Below are positions 53,183-62,429 of a DNA stretch of 64,000 bases, piece after piece; the first letter of the stretch is position 1, and each line of letters begins with the position of its first letter. The notes under the pieces were generated by a model. That model had not been told where the DNA came from. It saw nothing but the letters and a program-made list of their open reading frames with translations, and did not search any database. Made by a program: the position numbers and the translations under genes. Location of the stretch: NCBI GenBank assembly GCA_027459505.1, contig DAIDIE010000036.1, positions 124,001-188,000 of the forward strand. The letters run 5' to 3'. Source of the DNA: Acidobacteriota bacterium (GTDB lineage Bacteria > Acidobacteriota > Terriglobia > Terriglobales > SCQP01).

Positions 53183-53224
53183 GCCGCACGGGGGGAACAC
53201 TACCCTCCCCGTGCGGCTTTTTTT
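53183..53224 (+). terminator. Rho-independent terminator after the chitinase gene
   Basis: The 11-bp stem GCCGCACGGGG/CCCCGTGCGGC (53183-53193, 53207-53217) has a 13-base loop and seven T residues. It also forms the opening of repeat copy E. Confidence 0.93.
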
Positions 53225-53360
53225 ACTCGCTTTGGCCCCGGCCGAAGCTCCTGTAATTTGGCCGGGCATTAGTCGTCAGGATTTGGGGCCTCTTTTTTTG
53301 GCTTCGCCACTCCGGCCTGCTTTCTCGAACTCGAAGTTCAGTTCGAACGGCCTTGGCCGG
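53183..53360 (+). repeat. Dispersed intergenic element, copy E
   Basis: After the enlarged opening hairpin and T-run it has ACTCGCTTTGG, CCCGGCCGAAGCTC, TTGGCCGGGC, a TAGTCGTCAGG block and CTCCGGCCTGCTTTCTCGAA. The closing hairpin around CGAACT...AGTTCG is followed by CGGCCTTGGCC. It is the most diverged plus-strand copy and ends about ten bases before the next start codon. Confidence 0.72.
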
Positions 53361-53369
53361 TATCGACTC

Positions 53370-55457
53370 ATGGGCGCTATTCCCATTTTTCTGTTGCTTT
53401 GGGCCACGCTGGCCGGAACGGCTGTCAGCGTCACCCTTTACCAAGTCACGCAAGCGCGCCGCCTGTGGACGGCTACCACAACGGTGCCCTTCACGACGCA
53501 CCTTGCCGCCGGCGCCGCCTATGGGCTTGGGTTGTGGTCCACCGCCGCATATCTCTGCGCTTCCCACTTCGGACTCACACCTGCGGCGATTGCCTGCTCC
53601 TGCCTCCTGCTGACCCTCTGCTTCGCGCCACTGCTGCTCTCCGGTGTTCGCAACGCCGCCGCCGCCAGCTTCCACATCCTCAGCGCTTCCACCATCCGGC
53701 GGTTCATCGATGGCGGCTTGTCCTGGGGCAGCGTCGCGGCGATCCTCGTGCTGGTCATGCACCGCGAAATCGGCATGGACGGCTTCGGAAACCTGTACAC
53801 CGGCCTGGTGAACACCTACGGAGATTTGCCTTTTCATCTCCACGTGGTCAACGGCTTTCTGCATGGCGCGAGCTTTCCGCCACAGGATCCCGCCTACGCC
53901 GGCACCCGGTTTACCTATCCCTTCCTGGCCGATTTTCTCAGCGCCACTCTCATGCGCGCGGGCGCCTCCCTGAGCGCCGCTCTGCTGTGGCCCGCCGTGC
54001 TGCTCGCGCTGGCCATGCTGGTGTTGCTGCAAGCGCTCACCCTCGAACTCACCAACAGCCGCCTGGCGGCGCGCCTTGCGCCTTTTCTCCTGCTGGCCAG
54101 CGGCGCCGGCCTGGGTTGGCTTTCGCTCTTTAACGATTGGGGCGCGTCCGCTCGCACCTGGAGCGATTTCCTCCTCCACCTGCCGCACGACTACACCCTG
54201 ACCCCTTCGGGGCCCTTTCGCTTGGGAAACCTCTTCACCACCGCCTTTGTTCCGGAGCGCAGCTTTCTGATGGGCGTTCCTCTGGTGCTCGGCCTGCTGC
54301 TGTTGTTCTGGCGCACCTTTCCGGCGGCATCCGCGATAACCCCCCAGCCGGTGGCGGCTCCCTCCCTGGCGCCACCTCGCGTCTGGGAACAGGCGGGCTG
54401 GCTGCTGCCTGGCGCGCTCGCCGGACTGTTACCGCTGTTGCATACCTATAGCCTCTGTGTGCTCGCCGGTGCCGCCGCCGTTTACGCCCTGCTGCAGCGC
54501 CATTTCTTTCCCTGGCTGTGGTTTGCCGCTGGCGCCGCCATCACGGCAATCCCTGAACTACTGTGGATGCTCCACGGCAGCCGCACCTCGAAAACCGCTT
54601 TCGTCGCCTGGCACCTCGGATGGGACCACGGCAAACTGCCGGTTGCCTGGTTCTGGCTGCTCAACACCGGGATATTCATCCCTCTGCTGGTCTGGGCCAT
54701 GTTGCTCCGCACGCGGCGTGAAAAACCCGGGCGCGCGTATCGTGTCTCCACCCAGGCGCTGCAGTTCTACGCGCCCTTTGCCGGATTATTTCTGCTCGCC
54801 AACCTGGTACGCCTGGCGCCCTGGATTTGGGATAACATCAAGGTCCTGCTTTACTGGTACATCGCCTCCCTGCCCTTCGTGGCTCTTGCCATCGCCACGT
54901 TGTGGCGGCGTAAAGGGATGCGGCGCGCGGCTGCCGTAATGCTCCTGACGATCCTCAGCGCGGGTGGTGCGCTCGATCTGTTCCGTGTGGCCAGCCGCCA
55001 GATTCACCTCGACGAGTTCGACCAGAATGGACGCGCCATTGCCCGCGACATCCAGCGCCTCGTCCCGGCCAACGCCATCGTATTGCACGCGCCTGTTCCC
55101 AATTCCCCGGTGGCGCTCAGTGGACGCCGTACCCTGCTGGGCTATCCCGGTACGCTGTGGTCGCGCGGCTTGCCGTTTCAGCGCCGCTTAGATGCCATCC
55201 ACGCCATCTACTCCGGCCCTTCCGCCGCAGCGGCGCTGCTGGCGCATTACCGGATTCACTACGTGCTGCTCGGGCCTCAGGAAACGTCGTTCGCTCCGGT
55301 GGATCAACACGCCTGGCTGCGTCAGCCCGTCATCGCCCAGGAGGGCCCCTATCGCCTGCTCCACCTCACTGCTTCCTCCGCACTGACCTCTCCTGCCGCC
55401 TCAATCACAGGGGCGAGCACCCCGATGCGCCTGGGAAAGCCGGGAGGCGCGCGATGA
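53370..55457 (+). CDS. Large polytopic membrane protein, glycosyltransferase-like (GT-C type suspected)
   Basis: The protein has 695 residues from MGAIPIFLLLW; the frame open from 53181 runs through the repeat and is not used. About twelve to fourteen hydrophobic segments are seen. A loop with MDGFGNLYTGLVNTYGDLPFH follows the early helices. The soluble C-terminal part (ARDIQRLVPANAIVLHAPVP, LLAHYRIHYVLLGPQE) resembles C-terminal domains of GT-C-type sugar transferases. No firm family was recognised. It overlaps the Agl23-like gene by four bases (ATGA), so the two probably act in one envelope-glycan process. Confidence 0.75.
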   Translation: MGAIPIFLLLWATLAGTAVSVTLYQVTQARRLWTATTTVPFTTHLAAGAAYGLGLWSTAAYLCASHFGLTPAAIACSCLLLTLCFAPLLLSGVRNAAAASFHILSASTIRRFIDGGLSWGSVAAILVLVMHREIGMDGFGNLYTGLVNTYGDLPFHLHVVNGFLHGASFPPQDPAYAGTRFTYPFLADFLSATLMRAGASLSAALLWPAVLLALAMLVLLQALTLELTNSRLAARLAPFLLLASGAGLGWLSLFNDWGASARTWSDFLLHLPHDYTLTPSGPFRLGNLFTTAFVPERSFLMGVPLVLGLLLLFWRTFPAASAITPQPVAAPSLAPPRVWEQAGWLLPGALAGLLPLLHTYSLCVLAGAAAVYALLQRHFFPWLWFAAGAAITAIPELLWMLHGSRTSKTAFVAWHLGWDHGKLPVAWFWLLNTGIFIPLLVWAMLLRTRREKPGRAYRVSTQALQFYAPFAGLFLLANLVRLAPWIWDNIKVLLYWYIASLPFVALAIATLWRRKGMRRAAAVMLLTILSAGGALDLFRVASRQIHLDEFDQNGRAIARDIQRLVPANAIVLHAPVPNSPVALSGRRTLLGYPGTLWSRGLPFQRRLDAIHAIYSGPSAAAALLAHYRIHYVLLGPQETSFAPVDQHAWLRQPVIAQEGPYRLLHLTASSALTSPAASITGASTPMRLGKPGGAR

Positions 55458-57040
55458 GCACCAAAACCAGAGCCGCACTGGCGCCTGTGGAGCCGGCGCT
55501 CCCGATCAATCCCGGCGATCTGCTCAGCCCTCGCCTGTGGCGGATTTCCGCCGCGGCAATCGTTGCCGTCGCGGCGCTGCTGCGTTTCCTCTGGCCAACC
55601 CTGGCGCCCTTGCATAACGATGAGGGCGTCAACGGCGATTTCCTCAGCAACCTTATCCATCTGGGGCAATATCGCTACGACCCCGCCAATTACCACGGGC
55701 CGTCGCTTTACTACATCACCGCATTGTTTGCCAGGCTGGCGCACCTGCTGCACCTCTGGCCTCCCGATGGACTCAGCACCGCCCTTATCCGCCTGGTCCC
55801 GGCAGCCTTTGGGCTCGCCATCGTGCTGCTCATGCTGCGCCTGGCGCGCCACCTCGATCCGCTCAGCGCCCTCGTGGCCGCCACCCTGACCGCATGCAGT
55901 CCTGCCGCGGTTTATTACTCGCGGTATTTCATCCACGAGTCGCTGTTTGTTTTTTTCGGCCTGGCCAGCATTGTCCTGATCCTGGAGCACCGCGCCGCTC
56001 CGCGCCTTTGGAAATTCTGGCTGGCATCCGCGACCCTGGCGCTGATGGTCGCCACCAAAGAGACCTGGCTGGTGGACCTGATAACCGCTCTCATCGCCTG
56101 GGGGTGCACGTGGTTGTTCTCCACTGATAAGGCCAGTTCACCTGACGAGAGGGGGGACCGCCCATCCCGGAGAGCCTCTTCATTCCGGCATGCGCCCTGG
56201 CTTCGAGCGCTGGGAGCCATCGTTATCTTCGCCACTATTCACGTGCTGCTCTACAGCTCCCTGCTGCACAACTTCCCGCAAGGTGTTTACGATTCCGTCC
56301 TCACCTTCAAACGTTGGGCCAGCACCGGCACGCACGCGGACGTTCACCCCTGGAGCAGCTACATTAGATGGCTTTCCGGACAGGAAACCTGCATTTTCCT
56401 GCTCGGCTTGCTGGGCCTGGTGGCCGCCGCTGAAATTCGGCGCCGCGTGCCGCTGTTCTTCGCTTTTTTGTCGATCGGCATGCTGGCCGCCTACTCGCTG
56501 ATCCCTTACAAGACCCCGTGGCTGATCCTCAACATCACCGTTCCCTGGGCGATTACCGCCGGTTATGGCGTCGCCTGGTCGCTGCCTCGCCTCCTGGGCA
56601 GCGGCAATCGCAGAGCGGTCGTGGCATTCCTCGCGGCGGCCTTCCTTTTACAAGCGGGGGATTTGTACAGCAGTGTCCGGCTCTCGTTTTTCGAATACGA
56701 CAACGACGCCATTCCCTACGTCTATGCCCACACCGTGCGCCAGGTTTACGGGCTGCTTGATCTCATTCGCCTGGAAAGCAACGCCAATCCGGCCAGGCAG
56801 AAAACCAGCATCGCAATACTCGCCCCTGACTACTGGCCGTTGCCCTGGTACCTTCGCAAGTATCCCAACGCCGGCTACTGGGGCCGCCTGCTCGCCACCA
56901 ACGATGATCTGGTCATCGGCGAGGAGACGCAACAGCCCATGTTGGCCAATGTCCTGGGAACCCGTTACCGCCTGGTAGGCCGCTTCCCCCTCCGCCCAGG
57001 CGTGGTGCTGCTGCTCTACTTGAAAAACAAGCCGCAATGA
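55454..57040 (+). CDS. Agl23-like (TIGR03663-type) membrane protein
   Basis: The protein has 528 residues from the ATG that overlaps the upstream stop, with GGGAGG seven bases before. The N-terminal signature LRFLWPTLAPLHNDEGVNGD, then YDPANYHGPSLYYIT, is typical of the TIGR03663 group, called flippase activity-associated protein Agl23. These are GT39-like membrane proteins linked to surface glycosylation. About ten membrane helices follow, with PYKTPWLILN and a C-terminal soluble domain (DYWPLPWYLRKYPNAGYWGR). The role in this organism is inferred. Confidence 0.85.
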   Translation: MSTKTRAALAPVEPALPINPGDLLSPRLWRISAAAIVAVAALLRFLWPTLAPLHNDEGVNGDFLSNLIHLGQYRYDPANYHGPSLYYITALFARLAHLLHLWPPDGLSTALIRLVPAAFGLAIVLLMLRLARHLDPLSALVAATLTACSPAAVYYSRYFIHESLFVFFGLASIVLILEHRAAPRLWKFWLASATLALMVATKETWLVDLITALIAWGCTWLFSTDKASSPDERGDRPSRRASSFRHAPWLRALGAIVIFATIHVLLYSSLLHNFPQGVYDSVLTFKRWASTGTHADVHPWSSYIRWLSGQETCIFLLGLLGLVAAAEIRRRVPLFFAFLSIGMLAAYSLIPYKTPWLILNITVPWAITAGYGVAWSLPRLLGSGNRRAVVAFLAAAFLLQAGDLYSSVRLSFFEYDNDAIPYVYAHTVRQVYGLLDLIRLESNANPARQKTSIAILAPDYWPLPWYLRKYPNAGYWGRLLATNDDLVIGEETQQPMLANVLGTRYRLVGRFPLRPGVVLLLYLKNKPQ

Positions 57041-57142
57041 CCTGCGCCTGGCGCAGCCCTCCGCAGCTGCACAAGGCAGCGAATCGAACGTGCATTAGCT
57101 GACTTCAACTGCTACCATACCCGCGGATACCGAAGAACTGAA

Positions 57143-57883
57143 ATGCCAACTACTGCCGCGCAAACTCGTTTGGAAGGGCCTGACCGTCCTCAGCTCCTGG
57201 CCCCGCTGTGGCACACCTGGACGTTACTGATTTTGCTGCTAAGCTTTGCGCTGCTCAGCGTCTGGCAGACGACCCATGGCGTGCTCGGGTTTGGATTCCA
57301 CCTCGCAAACTCTCACCAATCGTGGTCGAAAATCACCCGGCTTTATGTGAGCACCATTGGCTTCGAAGGTCTGCTGCTGGCGTTTGTCGCATTTGGCGTG
57401 CAAGGGAATGGTGGCTCGCTGGCAAAAGTGTTCGGCCCATGGAAAGGATGGAAGGAGCTTTTGCTCGGCCTGCCGCTGTGGCTGGTGCTGACTCTCACCA
57501 ATGCTCTCATCGCAAAAGGCCTCTTCCATGTGGGCTCTAATCCCACGCTGTCTGCGATGGCCCCACATTCCAATCTGGAGCTGACATTCTGGGTCGCATT
57601 GAGCATCACTGCCGGGTTTTCCGAGGAAATCATCTCCCGTGGCTACTTGCAAAAACAGTTCAAAGTCTTGTGCAACAGCGCAGGCATAGCCGTGCTCCTT
57701 CAGGCAGTCATTTTCGGGTGCCTGCATCTGTACCAAGGCTGGCGCAATGCCATTGCGCTGACTGTGTTTGGCTTGTTATTAGGACTCGTGGCGGAGTGGC
57801 GCAAGACCTTGTGGGCGCCCGTCATCGCACATAGCTGGAACGACGCTGTCTCTGGTATCCTGTTGCGCCTGATGGTGCACTGA
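57143..57883 (+). CDS. CPBP-family intramembrane metalloprotease
   Basis: The protein has 246 residues with about six or seven membrane helices. The CPBP/Rce1-like motifs are complete: Glu161-Glu162 and Arg166 (FSEEIISRGYLQ), His195 (FGCLHLYQG) and His230/Asn233 (AHSWNDAVSG). Members process prenylated proteins or act in self-immunity and envelope stress. The substrate is unknown. The last 31 bp of the gene and adjacent bases are exactly repeated at 59754-59784. It is followed at once by repeat copy F. Confidence 0.9.
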   Translation: MPTTAAQTRLEGPDRPQLLAPLWHTWTLLILLLSFALLSVWQTTHGVLGFGFHLANSHQSWSKITRLYVSTIGFEGLLLAFVAFGVQGNGGSLAKVFGPWKGWKELLLGLPLWLVLTLTNALIAKGLFHVGSNPTLSAMAPHSNLELTFWVALSITAGFSEEIISRGYLQKQFKVLCNSAGIAVLLQAVIFGCLHLYQGWRNAIALTVFGLLLGLVAEWRKTLWAPVIAHSWNDAVSGILLRLMVH

Positions 57884-57890
57884 GGCCGAT

Positions 57891-58073
57891 GCGGCACGGC
57901 CGCTTTTATTCCACCCGCTTCGGCGTCCGGCCCCACCCGGCGCCGCGCGGCGCCGCGCCGGGACCCCGGCCGAAGCTCACGGATGGTAGCCGCGCTTCAC
58001 CAGCCCGAGTTCGTCATGCTACGGCGCTTCTGCGATCTCGAACTCGAAATCAGTTCGACTCGGCCCTGGCCCG
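57891..58073 (+). repeat. Dispersed intergenic element, copy F (with insert)
   Basis: It opens GCGGCACGGCCGCTTTTATT, then CCACCCGCTTCGGCGTCCGG. A GC-only insert folding on GGCGCCGCGCGGCGCC follows, then CGGCCGAAGCTCACGGAT, a diverged middle and GATCTCGAACTCGAAATCAG. The closing hairpin TCGAACT-N7-AGTTCGA is followed by CTCGGCCCTGGCCCG. It starts eight bases after the CPBP stop. The rest of the gap to 58195 shows no gene. Confidence 0.82.
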
Positions 58074-58195
58074 CAAAGTGAATCGTTGCGTCCTCCACTC
58101 GAGCTTTGCGTAGCTGAGCTTGCAAGCCGGGGGAGCGCGACGCAGAAAACAACGGCGGTCTTTCTCCCGTGAATTTTCCTGACCACAAGTTCGGA

Positions 58196-59632
58196 CTAAC
58201 TCTCGATCACGAGCGCCGAGTATGGCTCCACTTGCAGAAGGAGAGACCCATTAGTAATGGATGGTGCTGGATTGAACTGGGGTTGGAACGGCTGACTGGC
58301 ATTGACGCTCCGTTTCCCAAACTGAACCCCATCCGTGCTGTCAATCGCCGGTCCTTTTAATTGCAACCGGCGACTGGATGGGCTCTGGGGCAGGCCGAGT
58401 ACGCGGACATTGACCGTTTCCGCGGCTTTATTAATCAGACCAATCGCGAACCGGCCGGGTCCGTCCACCCCCGCATAAGCCACCAGGTTCTGTTGCTGCG
58501 CTTGAGAGCCTACTGTGCATTGCACAAGCGTTCGGCCGATAAACTCTTTGGCAAACAACATTCCGTAATACAGCGGGCGCGCGCTGCTGTGGCGACCGCG
58601 ATTTGTGGCAATAGGAGTGTAGGCGCCTTGACCGCCGCCGTGCAGGTTTACACCAATCACCTGCGCCTGAGCAAGCTGCAAAAGATAGTCAGCCCCCCAA
58701 AGCGCTGACGCGTAGGTATTGCTGACACCCCATTTGCCTCCGCCATAACAGGAGTTCCCTTCCGTCATTCGAAACGGCCGCTTCAGAGCACAGACTGCCT
58801 GGTTAACGAGTTCCAACCCGGCAGTCTTCCCAAAACGGCCGCGACGTAGCAAAAACTCAATGTTCATGCGCGGATCCGCCGGCGGCCCTTCGGCATAGTA
58901 ATGGCCGCTCAGAAACCGCAGGTCAGGGCAACGTTCCGCCATGTCGACCAGCCAACGGTACTTGTAGGCAACGTCAGGTCCGGCAAAATCGGCTTCCGGA
59001 ACGGCGCGTTGCACGGCGTCGTGGTAGTGCTTCCATTTCATCCAATACTCGGCAAAGCTCCAGCGGTGGCGAGGGTCGGAGTGTTGTGGATCGAGTGGCA
59101 TCAGGTCGGGCTCATTGCCGATCTGGAAGGCGAGCAGCATCCGCCCCAAAGTCTGGCTAACAAAGCGTGCCTGCGAGACCGCTTCCTCCACACTGCCAGT
59201 CTTCAGATTTAGGCCGTAAATTGCCTGCCAGCCTGTTTGTTCCAGAAATCCGCGCAGGTTACGAATGGCCTGCCGGGTCACGCGAGCACCATGCCGGCCT
59301 CCTGGCCGGGTGCCGCCTTCCGCATCCCATACCGCAAAATCCGAACTGTTTCCGCCGATGCGAAGCACGCCGCGAAGTCCCAGGGTACGCACCAACTGAA
59401 TCAGTTCCCCATTATCCGGCGCAAACATTTGAGGGTCCGCCAACTGCGACGTTTCGTAGCTCAACCCAATGAAATCCCCTGGCATGGTGGCCAGAGGACG
59501 GTCAGCATCGACGCGAACCTCGAGCGCTGCGTTAGCCCCGCTACTGTGAAGTTGTGCGAAGGCCGCTGGAGTGAGCAAAGCAGCGGCGCCTGCTTCGGCA
59601 GCTCGCAGAAGAAAATTCCGGCGTGAGGGCAT
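58196..59632 (-). CDS. Glycoside hydrolase family 79-like (beta-glucuronidase type), secreted
   Basis: The protein has 478 residues with AGGAG before the ATG. The N-terminus MPSRRNFLLRAAEAGAAALL resembles a Tat signal, cleaved near AFAQ. The (beta/alpha)8 barrel carries Glu174 in FQIGNEPDLM (acid/base) and Glu291 in RMTEGNSCYGGGKWGVS (nucleophile), matching the arrangement known for the GH79 enzyme of Acidobacterium capsulatum. A C-terminal beta-sandwich (LQVEPYSALVIES) completes the fold. It should remove glucuronic acid from plant or microbial glycans. With its flanks it is bracketed by a 31-bp direct repeat. Confidence 0.86.
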   Translation of the reverse strand: MPSRRNFLLRAAEAGAAALLTPAAFAQLHSSGANAALEVRVDADRPLATMPGDFIGLSYETSQLADPQMFAPDNGELIQLVRTLGLRGVLRIGGNSSDFAVWDAEGGTRPGGRHGARVTRQAIRNLRGFLEQTGWQAIYGLNLKTGSVEEAVSQARFVSQTLGRMLLAFQIGNEPDLMPLDPQHSDPRHRWSFAEYWMKWKHYHDAVQRAVPEADFAGPDVAYKYRWLVDMAERCPDLRFLSGHYYAEGPPADPRMNIEFLLRRGRFGKTAGLELVNQAVCALKRPFRMTEGNSCYGGGKWGVSNTYASALWGADYLLQLAQAQVIGVNLHGGGQGAYTPIATNRGRHSSARPLYYGMLFAKEFIGRTLVQCTVGSQAQQQNLVAYAGVDGPGRFAIGLINKAAETVNVRVLGLPQSPSSRRLQLKGPAIDSTDGVQFGKRSVNASQPFQPQFNPAPSITNGSLLLQVEPYSALVIES

Positions 59633-59732
59633 TGCAGTGTCTCCTAAGCGCGGCTTCAGAGCTCACTGATAACACATTCGGGGCACAACTGTCGAAGACA
59701 AGCTCCGCCGACAGCTCAGTAGCGCTCTTGGA

Positions 59733-59784
59733 AACGTTGACGCTTTCGCCAGCATCCTGTTGCGCCTGATGGTGCACTGAGGCC
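59733..59784 (+). pseudogene. 3' remnant of a CPBP protease gene
   Basis: Bases 59754-59784 are identical to 57857-57887, the end of the CPBP gene (ILLRLMVH, stop and four more bases). The seven codons before it read NVDAFAS, alignable with NDAVSG of the intact gene but clearly diverged. No upstream part remains. It is a leftover of a second CPBP gene or of a duplication event around the GH79 segment. Confidence 0.65.
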
Positions 59785-59788
59785 CGGT

Positions 59789-60166
59789 TTAACTGCGCTC
59801 CAGCCGGCAGGTCCCTTCACAGTCGCGATTCCAGCGATAGCGGTTACGAGCCACCCATTGGTATGCCTTGGCGGCCAACGCATGCACGCCGGGCGCTTCC
59901 ATGACGTGAGCGATCCAGCGCCGGCCAGGCAGTTCGCGCAGCACCCGCGACCACGCGTCAATTCCGCGATAAACCCGCCCCTGACCATCAACCAAATGCA
60001 CCTTCGCCAGCGCCTGCTCTAGCTTGACCTGCGGAAACTGCAAGCTGGCCTCGGGAGCATGCAGGTCAAGCAGCCGCACGCGTTGCCCCGCATCCCAGCG
60101 CCGCACCCGTTGCGCACTGCGCTGGCATAACCGGCACTGCCCGTCATAGAGAAGCGTCACCGCCAT
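59789..60166 (-). CDS. DCC-family (DUF393) thiol-disulfide oxidoreductase-like protein
   Basis: The protein has 125 residues from the ATG at 60166. The hallmark VTLLYDGQCRLCQRSAQRVRRWD (D-G-x-C-x-x-C) is at the N-terminus. RVRLLDLHAPEA and GRVYRGIDAWSRVLRELPG follow, then a C-terminal Tyr/Arg/Cys-rich end (NRYRWNRDCEGTCRLE). Family members are thought to be thioredoxin-like, but activity is mostly unproven. An upstream in-frame ATG at 60316 has a better-spaced AGGA and would add 50 disordered residues, so the start is uncertain. Confidence 0.82.
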   Translation of the reverse strand: MAVTLLYDGQCRLCQRSAQRVRRWDAGQRVRLLDLHAPEASLQFPQVKLEQALAKVHLVDGQGRVYRGIDAWSRVLRELPGRRWIAHVMEAPGVHALAAKAYQWVARNRYRWNRDCEGTCRLERS

Positions 60167-60446
60167 CCTTCCTAGTTTAGGGCTTGCTTGAGAACCAGCG
60201 CTGGGCAACAGGAAGGGCCGCGGCTTGGCCATGGAACGCGCTCTCACCGGCATTTCAAGAAGCTGGAAAGCGGGACGCGGCTTGCGATCGTTGTTGGTGA
60301 AATCGTTGAATGACATAAGATCTGCTTTTCCTGAATAGAATTCAGCGCGCTGGGAACAGTTGGCACTGGTCACGCGAGAAGAGTCAGGTGCTCGAATATC
60401 GAGTCTCCTGCGCAACTGGCGGCCGGGAGCGCTTCTCTTTGGAAAA

Positions 60447-62321
60447 TTAGTTGGCCGTGGCCGCCTGCGCGCGCGTGGTCTTTAATTGCTGCGCTTCCAG
60501 CAAGCGCGCGTACCGCCCCTGACGATGGGCCAACTCGTCGGGGGTCCCCATTTCGGCGATGGCGCCACCGGCAAGAACCAACACGCGATTGGCGCGCAGG
60601 GTGCTGGCCAGCCGGTGCGAGATCAGGAACGTGGTCCGCCCGCGCACCAGGTTCTGCAGTGCGGAATTGACCGCCTGCTCGCTTTCCGCGTCGAGTTGCG
60701 AAGTGGCCTCGTCAAGAATCAAGATGCTGGGATCGCAAAGCAGTGCGCGGGCAATAGCCAGCCGCTGCTTCTGTCCACCGGAAAGACGCGCGCCGCGCTC
60801 GCCCACACGCGTCTCATATCCCAGCGGCATTTTCTCGATGAATTCATGGGCGTAAGCCGCGCGCGCCGCCAACTCAATTTGCTCCTCGCTGGCGCCGGGA
60901 CGCGCGTAAGCGATGTTTTCTCCGATCGTTCCGTCCAGCAGCACCGGCTCCTGCAGCACTACCGCGATTTGCGAACGCAAGTGCTCCAGCCGCATCTCCT
61001 GAATTCCGACGCCGTCAATGCTGATCGCGCCCACTTCGGGATGGTAGAAGCGCAGCAGCAGATCCATGAGTGTGGTCTTGCCCTCGCCGCTGCCACCCAC
61101 CAGCGCGATCACTTCACCGGGCTGGGCCTCGAAGCTGACATCCCGCAACACGCGCCGTCGCGGACGTCCCTCCTGCGCCGGATAGGCAAACGACACCCGC
61201 TCAAAACGCACTTGCCCGGCCCAGCGCGGGGCTATCGCTTCCGCCCGATCCACGCTGGCTGGCAACAACTGCTGTTCGGTCGGCCGGTCCAGAAATTCGA
61301 AGGCGCAACCCACCGCCACCAGGCTCTTGCGCACCGAGGTGTACATGCTGGTCAGCAGCGTCATTGGCGGGTAGATCATGCTGGCGTAGGTAATTGCCGC
61401 CACCCAGGTGCCCGGCGTGATGCGCCCCTGCAGCACCAGCGCCACCCCGTAGAGCAGCACCGAGGCGCGCCCAGCCAGCGCCAGCAACCCTTTCAGTCCC
61501 TGAAAACCGGAATCCACCCAAACCAGCCGCCATAGCTTGTGAAACAGCGAGCGCGCTCCCTGGTCATAGCGCTCGATCTCGGCGTCCTCGCGCGCCATCG
61601 ACTTCACCGTCTTGATCACGCCCAGGACTTCATAGACGCGGCGGTAAATCGTGCTCCAGCCCTCCTGCACCTCTTCCTCACCGGCAACCAGCACGCGGGT
61701 GGCGGCGGAGGTAGTCCACAAAAACAGCGGCAGCGGCGCCAGCGCGCACAGTGCCAGGCGAGGCGATAACTGAAAGAGCAGGTAACCCATCATCAGCAGG
61801 TTGGCGATGTTGGGCACCAGGGACTGCAGCAAGTCACCGATGAGCTGCCCCATGGCGGCCACGCCGCGATCCAATCGCGTCATCACATAGCCCACGCCGC
61901 TGCTCTGTTCGTTGTTGTCCGAACCCAGATGAAAACTCAATGGCTGCTGGAAGATGTGGTGCAGGACCTGGCGTGACAGCCCTGAACTGGCGTCAAAGCG
62001 CACCTTGTTGACCACCTGTGAAAGGCCGGTCTGTAGCACCTGCTGCACAATCGAAATCGCCGCCAGCAGCGCCACAGCTTTGGCGGCGTCGCCCAGCAGG
62101 TGTCCGCGCAGCGCCGCGTCGGCATGGCCGCGCATCATCAGGTCCACCAGGTAGCGGAAAAACAGCGGCTCGACCGCGCCTCCGGCCGCGGTGGCCACAC
62201 CCAGCAATCCCGCCACCCAGATCCAGCCCTGGTAGGGACGTAAATGCGCCAACAACTGACGCTTGGCTTGCGGACGAGCTTCGGGCAATGAGGCGAACTT
62301 TTCCAGGCTGGAGGTGGGCAC
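60447..62321 (-). CDS. ABC transporter, fused permease and ATPase (exporter type)
   Basis: The protein has 624 residues from a GTG with GGAG five bases upstream; a TTG at 62348 is the alternative. Six membrane helices occupy about residues 30-320. The nucleotide-binding domain has Walker A VGGSGEGKTTLMD, Q-loop VVLQEPVLLDGT, signature RLSGGQKQRLAIA, Walker B ILILDEATSQLD and the H-loop FLISHRLAS. This is the half-transporter layout of lipid or drug exporters (MsbA type) that act as dimers. The substrate is unknown. Confidence 0.94.
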   Translation of the reverse strand: MPTSSLEKFASLPEARPQAKRQLLAHLRPYQGWIWVAGLLGVATAAGGAVEPLFFRYLVDLMMRGHADAALRGHLLGDAAKAVALLAAISIVQQVLQTGLSQVVNKVRFDASSGLSRQVLHHIFQQPLSFHLGSDNNEQSSGVGYVMTRLDRGVAAMGQLIGDLLQSLVPNIANLLMMGYLLFQLSPRLALCALAPLPLFLWTTSAATRVLVAGEEEVQEGWSTIYRRVYEVLGVIKTVKSMAREDAEIERYDQGARSLFHKLWRLVWVDSGFQGLKGLLALAGRASVLLYGVALVLQGRITPGTWVAAITYASMIYPPMTLLTSMYTSVRKSLVAVGCAFEFLDRPTEQQLLPASVDRAEAIAPRWAGQVRFERVSFAYPAQEGRPRRRVLRDVSFEAQPGEVIALVGGSGEGKTTLMDLLLRFYHPEVGAISIDGVGIQEMRLEHLRSQIAVVLQEPVLLDGTIGENIAYARPGASEEQIELAARAAYAHEFIEKMPLGYETRVGERGARLSGGQKQRLAIARALLCDPSILILDEATSQLDAESEQAVNSALQNLVRGRTTFLISHRLASTLRANRVLVLAGGAIAEMGTPDELAHRQGRYARLLEAQQLKTTRAQAATAN

Positions 62322-62429
62322 GCAGGCTCCGGGGGGACGAGGTTGCAACCAGCATAGAGAGCCCCGCCCGCTGAACCCATCAGGTGAACACTAGGGCGAA
62401 GTACGGGAGATGCCCTATCCCCGCCTGTC

